Of a DNA stretch of 64,000 bases, positions 53,924 to 63,290 are shown piece by piece; position 1 is the first letter of the stretch, and each line of letters begins with the position of its first letter. A program made the translations under genes and the position numbers. The notes beneath the pieces were generated by a model. It saw nothing but the letters and a program-made list of their open reading frames with translations, made no database searches and was not told where the DNA came from. Location of the stretch: assembly GCA_902603555.1 (NCBI GenBank), contig CACKVD010000002.1, forward strand, positions 36,282 through 100,281, written 5' to 3'. Origin of the DNA: an uncultured Pelagibacteraceae bacterium (lineage in GTDB: Bacteria; Pseudomonadota; Alphaproteobacteria; Pelagibacterales; Pelagibacteraceae).

Positions 53924-54718
53924 ATGATAGGATTAATTTTTGGTGATACTGAATTTCCAAAGGAAATTCTAAAAACTGTCAAAAAAAGAAAAATTAAGTA
54001 TTTGATAATTGATTTGTCAAAATCAAAGAAATTTAAACAAGATAGAAAATCTTATTCAGTTTCTATAGGTCAATTTGGTAAAATCATTAATATTCTTAAG
54101 GAAAATAACTGTAAAAAAGTCTTATTTGCTGGAAAGGTAAATAAACCAAACTTTTCTAGATTAAAATTAGATTTTAAAGGCATTTATTATATTCCAAGAA
54201 TTCTCAAAGCATCGAAGCTTGGTGATGCAGCAATACTTAAAGAAATCATTAAAATATTAGCTCAAAATAAGATTAAAACTGAAAATTCACTTAAATTTAA
54301 TCCTGACCTTTCATTAAAAAAAGGCAATTATTCAAAATTAAAACCAAACAAACAAGATCAATCAGACATCATTAAAGCAATTAAAACTTTAAATAGTTTA
54401 AGAGAATATAATTTTAGCCAAGGTGTTGTAGTTAGAAATAAAAAAGTAGTTTCTATAGAAGGAAAAGGTGGAACCAAAAAAATGCTTGAAAAAAGCAGAA
54501 GCAAAATATTGAGAAATCATGGAGTTTTAGTTAAATTTCCAAAAAAGAAACAAGACTTGAGAGTAGATCTTCCAACGATTGGATTAAAAACTTTAAAACA
54601 AATTAAGACAGCTGGATTAAAAGGTATTGTTGTAAAAAGCAATCAACACGTTTTTTTAGATAAAGGTAAATGTATTAAGTTTGCTAATATAAATAAGATG
54701 TTCATCTCAGTTAAATGA
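53924..54718 (+). CDS. lpxI: UDP-2,3-diacylglucosamine diphosphatase LpxI
   Basis: VSIGQFGKIINILKENNCKKVLFAGKVNKPNF; LGDAAILKEI; DLRVDLPTIGLKTL. Confidence 0.93.
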   Translation: MIGLIFGDTEFPKEILKTVKKRKIKYLIIDLSKSKKFKQDRKSYSVSIGQFGKIINILKENNCKKVLFAGKVNKPNFSRLKLDFKGIYYIPRILKASKLGDAAILKEIIKILAQNKIKTENSLKFNPDLSLKKGNYSKLKPNKQDQSDIIKAIKTLNSLREYNFSQGVVVRNKKVVSIEGKGGTKKMLEKSRSKILRNHGVLVKFPKKKQDLRVDLPTIGLKTLKQIKTAGLKGIVVKSNQHVFLDKGKCIKFANINKMFISVK

Positions 54719-55851
54719 AAAAGATTTTTATACTAACTGGTGAACCTTCAGGAGATAAACTTGCTTCTAAAGTCATATCTAAACTTAAAAAAGATAATCC
54801 TAATATTGAATATTCTTGTGTTGGTGGAACACACTTAAGTTCATTAGGAATAAAATCTATCTTTGATCTTAAAGAAATTACATATATTGGTTTTACAAGT
54901 GTTTTATTGAATATTTTCAAAATAAAGAACAAAATAAATAAAACTGTTGATGAGATAATAAAATTCAATCCAGATATTTTGTTCAGTGTGGATAGTCCTG
55001 ATTTTACATTAAGGGTTGCTGAAAAAGTTAAAAAATTAAATAATAAAATTAAAACAGTACATTATGTAGCCCCACAAGTATGGGTATGGCGAGAGGGTAG
55101 AGTAAAAAAATTTAAAAAATTTTTAGATCATATTTTGCTATTATTTGATTTTGAAAAAAAATATTTTGATAAAGAAAATATCCCAAATACTTTTGTGGGT
55201 CATCCTTTGTTAGAGCAAGAAATTAAAAATAAGATAGATATATCTAATATTGTATCAAGTGAAAAAAAAATTATCTCCCTTTTTTGTGGCAGTAGACTAT
55301 CTGAAGTAAATTTACTTTTACCTATCTTGATTGATTTCATAGATTTAATGAACAAAAAATTTAATAATTTCTCATTTGTTTTTCATGCGACTGATGAAAA
55401 CAAAAGTTTAATAAATGAAAAAATTAATGATGCAAATTTAGAAAATGTATCAGTTATTTCTAACGAAAATATTAAAAAACAAATATTAAATAAATCTATA
55501 TTTGCGGTTTCCAAATCTGGAACCGTTTCTCTCGAAATTTGTAATGCAAAAGTTCCCTCTATAATTATCTATAAAATGAATTTTTTAAATTTTTTTATCG
55601 TTAAAATGTTGGTAAAAATAAAATTTGCTAACATCATTAATATTATTAATAACAAAGAAATAATTCCCGAATTAATTCAGAGCGAGTGTAATTCTAAAGA
55701 AATTTATAATTCAGTTGTCTATTTTTTAAAAAATCCAGAATTAATGAAAAAACAAATTAATGATTATGAAGAAACTTTAGTTAAAATCAGATCGAAAACT
55801 TCATCTTCAGATGAAGCTTCATCAGTGTTAACTAATTTTCTTACTAGTTAA
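54715..55851 (+). CDS. lpxB: Lipid-A-disaccharide synthase
   Basis: LTGEPSGDKLASKVI, VDSPDFTLRVAEK, HYVAPQVWVWREGRVKKF, FVGHPLLE. Confidence 0.97.
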   Translation: MKKIFILTGEPSGDKLASKVISKLKKDNPNIEYSCVGGTHLSSLGIKSIFDLKEITYIGFTSVLLNIFKIKNKINKTVDEIIKFNPDILFSVDSPDFTLRVAEKVKKLNNKIKTVHYVAPQVWVWREGRVKKFKKFLDHILLLFDFEKKYFDKENIPNTFVGHPLLEQEIKNKIDISNIVSSEKKIISLFCGSRLSEVNLLLPILIDFIDLMNKKFNNFSFVFHATDENKSLINEKINDANLENVSVISNENIKKQILNKSIFAVSKSGTVSLEICNAKVPSIIIYKMNFLNFFIVKMLVKIKFANIINIINNKEIIPELIQSECNSKEIYNSVVYFLKNPELMKKQINDYEETLVKIRSKTSSSDEASSVLTNFLTS

Positions 55852-57228
55852 TCTTTTTGTTACTTCGTCTTTTCCAAGAGAAATAATTATATCATATATA
55901 CCAGGGCCAAATTTAGAACCTGTTAAGGCTATTCTCAAAGGCTGCCCAATTCCTTTAAAATTAGTATCATTTGATTTAATCAATTTATTTACTATTGGTT
56001 CTAATGTTTCTTTACTAAGTTTATCAACATTACCTAATTGAGTATTGAAATCAGAAATGACCTTTTTGGCCTTATCATCTATTAATTTAATATCATCTTG
56101 ATTAAAATTAACTTCATCTACCATTATATATTGACCATTATTAAATATATCTTCTAAAGTTTTAGCTTTATTTTTTAAAAAAGTTAGAGATTCTTTAATT
56201 TTATTATTCTTGTCTGATTTAATTTCACTTTTATATAATTTGCAATACTCGGTTAGTTGATCGAACAAATCGTTTTCGTTTATATTCTTAATATAGTGTT
56301 CATTCATTGATAAAATTCTACTCATATCTAGTTTAGAAGGAGATTTACCAATTCCTTCTAGATTAAAATATTTAATACTTTCATCTAGAGTGAATATTTC
56401 CTTATCTTTATAAGACCACCCTAATCTTAAAAGATAATTTCTTAGAGCATCTGGCATAATACCAATTTTAGAATAATCATCTAACGTAGAGGCCTTATCT
56501 CTCTTTGACAGTTTCTTTCCTTCAATTGTATGTATTAAAGGTATGTGAGCAAATGAAGGCAAATTCCATTTCATAGCTTGATAAATTTGTATTTGTTTAA
56601 AAGTATTTATTTTATGGTCATCACCTCTAATTATATGTGTCATGTTCATTTGATGATCATCGACTGATGCTGATAAGTTGTATGTTGGTGTGCCATCATT
56701 TCTTAAAATAATAAAATCCTCAATAGTATTATTATCTATTTCAACATCACCTTGAACTAAATCTTTTAATATAGATGTTCCATCTATTTTACTTTTAAAT
56801 CTGATAACTGGTTTAATATCTTTTGGAGCATCAGCTTCTTTCTTATCTCTCCATTTTCTATCATAGATATAAGGAATTTTTTTTTGTCTTGCCCTTTTTT
56901 TTTGTTCTTCTATTTCTTCACTTGAACAATAACATTTGTATGCGTGATCATTATTGAGTAATTCATTTGCTACCTTTATGTGATCTTCAATTTTTTTTGA
57001 TTGAATATATTCATCTCCATCATAGTTTATACCAATCCATTTAAGAGACTTAATTATTTGATCTTTATATTCATCTTTTGATCTTTCTTTATCTGTATCT
57101 TCAACTCTTAGATAGAAATCACCTTTTTGATTCTTGGAATATAACCAATTAAATAAAGCTGTACGCACACCACCAATATGTAAAGGCCCAGTAGGTGATG
57201 GAGCAAATCTTGTTGCTACTTTTTTCAT
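55828..57228 (-). CDS. gltX: Glutamyl-tRNA synthetase
   Basis: TRFAPSPTGPLHIGGVRTALFNWLYSK; KLSKRDKAST. Confidence 0.97.
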   Translation of the reverse strand: MKKVATRFAPSPTGPLHIGGVRTALFNWLYSKNQKGDFYLRVEDTDKERSKDEYKDQIIKSLKWIGINYDGDEYIQSKKIEDHIKVANELLNNDHAYKCYCSSEEIEEQKKRARQKKIPYIYDRKWRDKKEADAPKDIKPVIRFKSKIDGTSILKDLVQGDVEIDNNTIEDFIILRNDGTPTYNLSASVDDHQMNMTHIIRGDDHKINTFKQIQIYQAMKWNLPSFAHIPLIHTIEGKKLSKRDKASTLDDYSKIGIMPDALRNYLLRLGWSYKDKEIFTLDESIKYFNLEGIGKSPSKLDMSRILSMNEHYIKNINENDLFDQLTEYCKLYKSEIKSDKNNKIKESLTFLKNKAKTLEDIFNNGQYIMVDEVNFNQDDIKLIDDKAKKVISDFNTQLGNVDKLSKETLEPIVNKLIKSNDTNFKGIGQPLRIALTGSKFGPGIYDIIISLGKDEVTKRLTSKKIS

Positions 57229-57250
57229 TAAAAATGTTTAGACTATTTTA

Positions 57251-57928
57251 CTAGAAGTTTCTATATAAAGATACCAATACGCCCTGAACTTTAACTCTAT
57301 CTGGGCCAAAAATTTTAGTTTCGTAGTTTTTATTTGCACTTTCTAATGCTACCACTTTTCCTTTTTTTCTTATTCTTTTAAGCATAGCTTCATGCTCATC
57401 AATTAAAGCAACTACTATCTTTCCATTATCAGCTGTATCAGTTCGTTTAATAATTACTGTATCACCTTCATTTATTCCAGCTTCAATCATCGAGTCTCCT
57501 TGAACTTTAAGACCAAAATAATCACCATTCTTTTCTAGGTTGCTAGGCAATGGTATTCTTGATACTTCATTTTGAATTGCCTCTACAGGAGTTCCTGCTG
57601 CAATTTTTCCTAAAACTGGAACCTCAGCTTCGTCAGACATTGGATTATCATCATCTAATCCACCCTTAATTACGCTAGGTGAAAAATTGTTATAAATATC
57701 GTTTGCTGAAGCAGTTTCAGGTAATTTAATTACTTCTAAAGCTCTTGCTTTATGAGCAAGTCTTTTGATAAATCCTCTTTCCTCTAATGCACTAATTAAT
57801 CTATGAATTCCTGACTTAGATTTTAAATTGAGAGATTCTTTCATTTCTTCATAAGAAGGAGATACGCCAGAACTTCTCAACTTCTTGTTGATAAATAAAA
57901 GCAAGTTTTTTTGTTTTTTTGTTAGCAT
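57251..57928 (-). CDS. lexA: SOS repressor LexA
   Basis: N-terminal winged helix (GVSPSYEEMKESLNLKSKSGIHRLISALEERGFI); cleavage site AAGTPVEAI; GDSMIEAGINEGD. Confidence 0.97.
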   Translation of the reverse strand: MLTKKQKNLLLFINKKLRSSGVSPSYEEMKESLNLKSKSGIHRLISALEERGFIKRLAHKARALEVIKLPETASANDIYNNFSPSVIKGGLDDDNPMSDEAEVPVLGKIAAGTPVEAIQNEVSRIPLPSNLEKNGDYFGLKVQGDSMIEAGINEGDTVIIKRTDTADNGKIVVALIDEHEAMLKRIRKKGKVVALESANKNYETKIFGPDRVKVQGVLVSLYRNF

Positions 57929-57952
57929 AAGAACAAATATCGTACAAAATCT

Positions 57953-57967
57953 GTTCTACAAAAGTTC
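57953..57967 (-). promoter_or_regulatory. Alphaproteobacterial SOS box upstream of lexA
   Basis: GTTC-TACAAAA-GTTC, exact GTTC-N7-GTTC direct repeat, 25 bp upstream of the lexA start codon. Confidence 0.85.
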
Positions 57968-58017
57968 TCTACAATTCACAATAGTAAAAAAAACGAGTAA
58001 AATAGGGGATTATTTGA

Positions 58018-58809
58018 CTAAAGAACTGAAAAAATAGAATTATTATCTAGATCCTTCAAAAGTGATTCACCAATTAAAAAAGTTTTTATAGATGTTTTTT
58101 TTGAGAGTTTTAAAAGCTCATCCTTTGTTTTGATTCCACTTTCAGAAATTAGTGGGCCAGAGTGATTAACTAGCACATCATGAATATCAAAAGTTGTATT
58201 TATATCAGTTTTTAAAGTTTTTAAATTCCTATTATTTATACCTATCAAAGCCTCTTTAAATTTTAATGCACTCTTTGCTTCTTCCACAGTATGAACTTCA
58301 ACAATTACCGACATATTTAATTTAAGTGCTTCGTTATATAAATCATCAGCAAGTTTATCAGTAACACCAGCTAATATGATTAATATCGCATCAGCTCCAT
58401 AACTTTTAGCTAAAGGTACTTGAAATTTATCTACAAAAAAATCTTTACACAGAATTGGTAAATTAACTTTTTGTTTGATTTTGCTAATATGAATTAGGTT
58501 TCCTAGAAAAAAATCCTCCTCAGTCAAAACTGATAAACAAGTAGCTTTCTTATCATTATATATATTCGCTATTTTAACAGGATCATAATCTTTAATAATT
58601 ACACCTGCCGAAGGACTTGCTTTTTTAATTTCAGCAATAACTGAAAATTTATCTTCTTTAATATTTTTTTTAATTTTTTCTTTAAAATTAATAAAAGTTT
58701 TATTAATACTAATTAATTCATCTAATGATTCTAGTGAAATAGTTTTTTTTAAATTTACTATTTTTTCATTTTTTTTTTGAATTATTTTTTCAAGAACATT
58801 TTCAGCCAT
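58018..58809 (-). CDS. trpC: Indole-3-glycerol phosphate synthase
   Basis: VIAEIKKASPSAGVI, LCKDFFVDKFQV, IGINNRNLKTL, SESGI. Confidence 0.97.
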   Translation of the reverse strand: MAENVLEKIIQKKNEKIVNLKKTISLESLDELISINKTFINFKEKIKKNIKEDKFSVIAEIKKASPSAGVIIKDYDPVKIANIYNDKKATCLSVLTEEDFFLGNLIHISKIKQKVNLPILCKDFFVDKFQVPLAKSYGADAILIILAGVTDKLADDLYNEALKLNMSVIVEVHTVEEAKSALKFKEALIGINNRNLKTLKTDINTTFDIHDVLVNHSGPLISESGIKTKDELLKLSKKTSIKTFLIGESLLKDLDNNSIFSVL

Positions 58810-59794
58810 TTTGAATTTTTTCTAAATTTTTTATAACTTTGTTTGATAAAATATTTTCCCTTGCATCATTGTAGGCATCAGCAAATTTTTGATGAGTTTC
58901 ATTTACAATTAGACCCGCAGCAGCATTCAAGCAAACAGCTTTAGAAAAATCATTATCCTCACCATTGAATATATTTACTATCTTATTTGCATTAAACTTT
59001 GCATCATCACCAACTAGATTTTGAAATTTATCTGCATTAACATTTAACTCTATTGGATCAATTATAATTTCAGAAATTTTATTATCTTTTAATTGAATAA
59101 CATTTGTTTTTGCGTAAGGTGAAATTTCGTCTAATCCATCTTCACTGTTAACAATCCATGCAAATTTAATATCCAAATTATTCAAAGCATTTGCAAATAT
59201 CTTTAAGAGTTTTTTATCAAAAACACCAACAACTTGTTTCTTCACTAAAGCAGGGCTGCTTAATGGTCCGATCATATTAAATATAGTTCTTTGTCCAATC
59301 TTTTTTCTAGTTGGACCAACAAACTTCATTGCACTATGATAATTAGGTGCAAACATAAATCCAAAATTATTTTTATTAATTTGATCTTCAATTTCTTTTG
59401 GTTCCAGATTGATTTTAATATTTAAAGCTTCTAAAACATCACCTGATCCACACTTAGATGATACAGCTTTATTACCATGTTTTGCCACTTTAACACCCAT
59501 ACTAGCAAGTAACAGTGCAGATGCTGTAGATATATTAAGTGTATTCATACCATCTCCACCAGTACCACATGTATCAATACAATTTTCTACATTTACTCTT
59601 TTAGATTTATTTCTAAGAACAAAAACTCCACCCGCTATTTCATCCGAAGCTTCACCCTTAGCCGATAAAAGTGTTAAAAAATCAAATATTTCTTTTTCTT
59701 CTGCTTTACCATCCATTAACAATTCAAAAGCCGCTTTACTTTCATCAAAAGATAAATTTTCCTTATTTCTAATTTTTTCTATAAATTGTTTCAT
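58802..59794 (-). CDS. trpD: Anthranilate phosphoribosyltransferase
   Basis: DTCGTGGDGMNTLNIST, KHGNKAVSSKCGSGDVLEAL, QRTIFNMIGPLSSP. Confidence 0.97.
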   Translation of the reverse strand: MKQFIEKIRNKENLSFDESKAAFELLMDGKAEEKEIFDFLTLLSAKGEASDEIAGGVFVLRNKSKRVNVENCIDTCGTGGDGMNTLNISTASALLLASMGVKVAKHGNKAVSSKCGSGDVLEALNIKINLEPKEIEDQINKNNFGFMFAPNYHSAMKFVGPTRKKIGQRTIFNMIGPLSSPALVKKQVVGVFDKKLLKIFANALNNLDIKFAWIVNSEDGLDEISPYAKTNVIQLKDNKISEIIIDPIELNVNADKFQNLVGDDAKFNANKIVNIFNGEDNDFSKAVCLNAAAGLIVNETHQKFADAYNDARENILSNKVIKNLEKIQNG

Positions 59795-60369
59795 TAATTC
59801 TTAATTTTAATAAAGTTTTTAAAAATTTTAATACCAATCTTAGTTTTAATACTTTCAGGGTGAAATTGCACTCCATGAACATCGTATTTTTTATGTCTTA
59901 CACCCATAATTAACCCATCTTTGGTTTCGGCAGTAATTTCAAGATCTTCGGATAATGATTTTTTATCAATAATTAAGCTGTGATAACGAGTTGCTTCAAA
60001 AGTTTTAGGAAGATTTTTCAATACACCAGTTTTTTTTGATATTATTTTACTTGTTTTTCCGTGCATTAACTTTTTTGCCTGAATAATTTTAGAACCAAAT
60101 ACCTGTCCTATTATTTGATGACCTAAACAAACACCAAGTATAGGTAGCCTTTTATATAAAGATTTTACAATTTTAAGGCAATTACCTGACTGATTAGGAT
60201 TACCAGGTCCAGGTGATATTACAATTTTGTTATATCTTTTTTTTAATATTTCTTTTGATGTAATTTGATCATTTCTAATTACATCTACATCTATCTTCAA
60301 AGAGGATAAATAATGATAAAGATTAAAAGTAAAACTATCGTAATTGTCTATTAAGATTATCTTTTTCAT
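59794..60369 (-). CDS. trpG: Anthranilate synthase glutamine amidotransferase component
   Basis: IDNYDSFTFNLYHYL, SPGPGNP, LGVCLGHQIIGQVFG, GVQFHPES. Confidence 0.96.
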   Translation of the reverse strand: MKKIILIDNYDSFTFNLYHYLSSLKIDVDVIRNDQITSKEILKKRYNKIVISPGPGNPNQSGNCLKIVKSLYKRLPILGVCLGHQIIGQVFGSKIIQAKKLMHGKTSKIISKKTGVLKNLPKTFEATRYHSLIIDKKSLSEDLEITAETKDGLIMGVRHKKYDVHGVQFHPESIKTKIGIKIFKNFIKIKN

Positions 60370-61823
60370 TTTAATGCATTGATTAAAGCTTTGGCTTTAT
60401 TAATTGTTTCTTCATATTCTTTAATAGGTTTACTATCAGCAACAATACCAGCTCCAGCTTGAACATAAAATTTATTATTTTTGGCAACTGCTGTTCTTAA
60501 AGCTATACAAGTATCAAATTCTCCATTTGCCGAAAAATATCCTATACCACCTGCATAAACTTTTCTTTTAGTTGTTTCTAATTCATCAATTATCTCCATT
60601 GCTCTTATTTTAGGAGCTCCAGAAACTGTGCCTGCTGGAAAACCAGCTAAAAGGGATTTAAATTTTGAAAATTTATTATTATATGCCCCAACAACATTTG
60701 AAACTATATGCATTACATGTGAATATCTTTCTATTATAAAGCTTTCAGTAACCTTTATTGAATTTATTTTTGAAACTTTACCAGCATCATTTCTTCCCAA
60801 ATCCAATAACATTAAATGTTCTGAAAGTTCTTTTTTATCCTTAAGCAGATCTTTTTCATTAAAAAGATCCTCTTTTTTTGTTTTACCTCTTGGTCTTGTT
60901 CCAGCAATAGGTCTTACTGTAATTTTATTGTCTCTTAACCTTACCAATATTTCTGGACTTGCACCTATGATTTGAAAGTCACTAAAATTAAAAAAAAACA
61001 TAAAAGGAGATGGATTGGTCACTCTTAGTTTCTTATAAATATCTATTGGCTTTTTTGTTAACTTTGCCTCAAATCTTTGGCTTAAAACTACCTGAAATAT
61101 ATCTCCTAATTTGATATATTTTTTTGCTCTATTAACCATTGATAAAAATTTATTTTTTGATGTATTTGATTTAACTTTGATATTTTTTGGATTCTTATTT
61201 GTATTTTTATCAACTTTTTTAATTGATGATTGTATTGATAATTTAAATAAGTCAGATTGAATTTCTCTATATCTATTATGATAATTTGTGATTTTTTCAT
61301 CTTTAAAAATATTGCAAATATAAAATATTTCTTTTTTTAAATTATCGTGAATAACTAATGTTCTAGGTCGTAAAAGCCTTACATCAGGCAAGGAAAGGTC
61401 ATTTTTACAATTATTAGGGATTTTTTCTATATACCTTATTGAGTCGTAAGAAAAATATCCTGATATAAGAGAACAAATTTTTGGTAAATTTTTTGGGGTT
61501 TCAAATTTGAAATTTTCAATGATTTTTTCAATCAAATTTTCTGGTTTATCTTTTAATTTTATTCTTTTACCGTTTGTAATAATATAAGAATTATTATTGT
61601 TAAATTCCCAAATTTTATCAGGGTTTTTTCCAAAAATAGTATATCTGCCTTTGATTTTTCCTTTTTCAACAGACTCAAATATAAAGCTATTTTTTTCCTC
61701 TAAAAAATTATCAATTAAGTTAATGACCTCATCATCATTTTTAACTTTTTTTGATGTATATAAAATTTGATTTTTTTTGCTTCTGTGTCGAAACTTAAAA
61801 TCTTTGAAGTTTCGATTTATCAT
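60366..61823 (-). CDS. trpE: Anthranilate synthase component I
   Basis: GDIFQVVLSQRFEAKL, PSPFMFFFNF, IAGTRPRGKTKKED, LLAGFPAGTVSGAPKIRAMEII. Confidence 0.96.
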   Translation of the reverse strand: MINRNFKDFKFRHRSKKNQILYTSKKVKNDDEVINLIDNFLEEKNSFIFESVEKGKIKGRYTIFGKNPDKIWEFNNNNSYIITNGKRIKLKDKPENLIEKIIENFKFETPKNLPKICSLISGYFSYDSIRYIEKIPNNCKNDLSLPDVRLLRPRTLVIHDNLKKEIFYICNIFKDEKITNYHNRYREIQSDLFKLSIQSSIKKVDKNTNKNPKNIKVKSNTSKNKFLSMVNRAKKYIKLGDIFQVVLSQRFEAKLTKKPIDIYKKLRVTNPSPFMFFFNFSDFQIIGASPEILVRLRDNKITVRPIAGTRPRGKTKKEDLFNEKDLLKDKKELSEHLMLLDLGRNDAGKVSKINSIKVTESFIIERYSHVMHIVSNVVGAYNNKFSKFKSLLAGFPAGTVSGAPKIRAMEIIDELETTKRKVYAGGIGYFSANGEFDTCIALRTAVAKNNKFYVQAGAGIVADSKPIKEYEETINKAKALINALK

Positions 61824-63235
61824 TATTGAAAGAAATTTTTAACTCGTTCTATTGTTTTTTGATTTAAAACTACATTATATTTATCATTTAGAAATAAATC
61901 ATAGGACTTTAACATAGTATTTTTAATATTAGAATTTTGTTTATTTATATATTCTTTAAAATTTTCATTGTCTTTAGGTACGTTTTGAAATTTTTTGATT
62001 TTGGCAACATAAATATTATTTTTTTCATCATTTATTAATGTAAATGAATTTATTGGGAGTGAATATAATATTTCAACAGCATTTATTTCAAACTTTTTAT
62101 TATCTCTAATGGAATTCAATTTTATACTTTCAATTTTATTATTGCCCAATTTTAAGAAGTCATCATTATTAAATTGTTTATTTCTAATTTTATCTAATAA
62201 TTTTTTGTTATAATCGAACTTATTTTTTTGGTTAACCAACTCAATAATCTCTTCTTTTGTTTGTTCGTCATTTAAATCAGGTTCTTTTTGTTTTATTTCA
62301 TTAATTTTATAAAGAATATAATTATCGCCAATCTCAAATATGTCAAAATTAATATTTTTTAATTCAAATATTTTTTTTTCTATTTCATTTTTTTTTCGGG
62401 AATATTTAAAATTTTTTATACTAACTGGTTTAATCTTTAAGTTACTAACAATTGTTTCGAAATTTAAATCATTTGATATATCAATTTCTATTTGATCTAT
62501 TTTATCAAAAAAAGATTGATTAAACTCATCAGTACCTATTAAATTTTTTGGATTAATTATTGCATAATTAAAGTCAACATATTCAACTTTCAATTGATCT
62601 TTATTTTCACTAATAAATTCCAATAAATCTTTTTTAGTGATATTTTCCTTTTGTTTATAAAAACTTTTTAAATTAATGAATTCAATATCTAATTTTTTAT
62701 TTTCTTCCTCATATAGCTTATTTACTAAAAAATCTGGTGATTTTGTACCAGCTCCAATATAATCGAATAGGTTTTTTTGTAGTTCACGTCCTCTTAGTCT
62801 CAATTCAAAAGCTGGTGCTGATTGATTATTTTGAAGTAGAAATTTTTCATACTTAATTCTTTTGAAATTACCATTTTCATCATGAAAATTTTTATTATTT
62901 TTAATCTTTTTAAGTAAAGTATTTTCAGAGATTAAGATATTGTAATCTTTAACTTCTAAGTCTAATAACGTTGTTGAAACTAAACCTGATAATAATTCTT
63001 CTATAATATTATTGCTTAAATTTTCTCTTATAGTTTCTTGGGGGATACCTGAGTTATTAAGATAATCAATAAATTCTTGAGTAGAAATATTTTCTTTATT
63101 TATCTTTGCAATAGTATTTGTATTTCCACTACTAAACATGCTACCCATGCCCCAAAAAACAAATGGGATAATCATAATAAAAACAAGCAAACCTGCAAAT
63201 TTACTTTTGGAAAAATTTCTAAAACTACTTAACAT
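61823..63235 (-). CDS. PpiD/SurA-like membrane-anchored periplasmic folding factor
   Basis: MLSSFRNFSKSKFAGLLVFIMIIPFVFWGMGSMF N-terminal TM anchor; SurA-N-like IAKINKENISTQEFIDYL; position between tpiA and trpE. Confidence 0.75.
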   Translation of the reverse strand: MLSSFRNFSKSKFAGLLVFIMIIPFVFWGMGSMFSSGNTNTIAKINKENISTQEFIDYLNNSGIPQETIRENLSNNIIEELLSGLVSTTLLDLEVKDYNILISENTLLKKIKNNKNFHDENGNFKRIKYEKFLLQNNQSAPAFELRLRGRELQKNLFDYIGAGTKSPDFLVNKLYEEENKKLDIEFINLKSFYKQKENITKKDLLEFISENKDQLKVEYVDFNYAIINPKNLIGTDEFNQSFFDKIDQIEIDISNDLNFETIVSNLKIKPVSIKNFKYSRKKNEIEKKIFELKNINFDIFEIGDNYILYKINEIKQKEPDLNDEQTKEEIIELVNQKNKFDYNKKLLDKIRNKQFNNDDFLKLGNNKIESIKLNSIRDNKKFEINAVEILYSLPINSFTLINDEKNNIYVAKIKKFQNVPKDNENFKEYINKQNSNIKNTMLKSYDLFLNDKYNVVLNQKTIERVKNFFQ

Positions 63236-63290
63236 ACTCTAATAATTTATTGATCTATAAAAAGCAAAGCTATAGATTAAAATATAACAG

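Noticed and set aside
63236-63290. Short inverted repeat ATCTATA...TATAGAT between the PpiD-like gene and tpiA
   Set aside because: Only 7-bp AT-only arms with an 11-nt spacer; expected by chance in this composition
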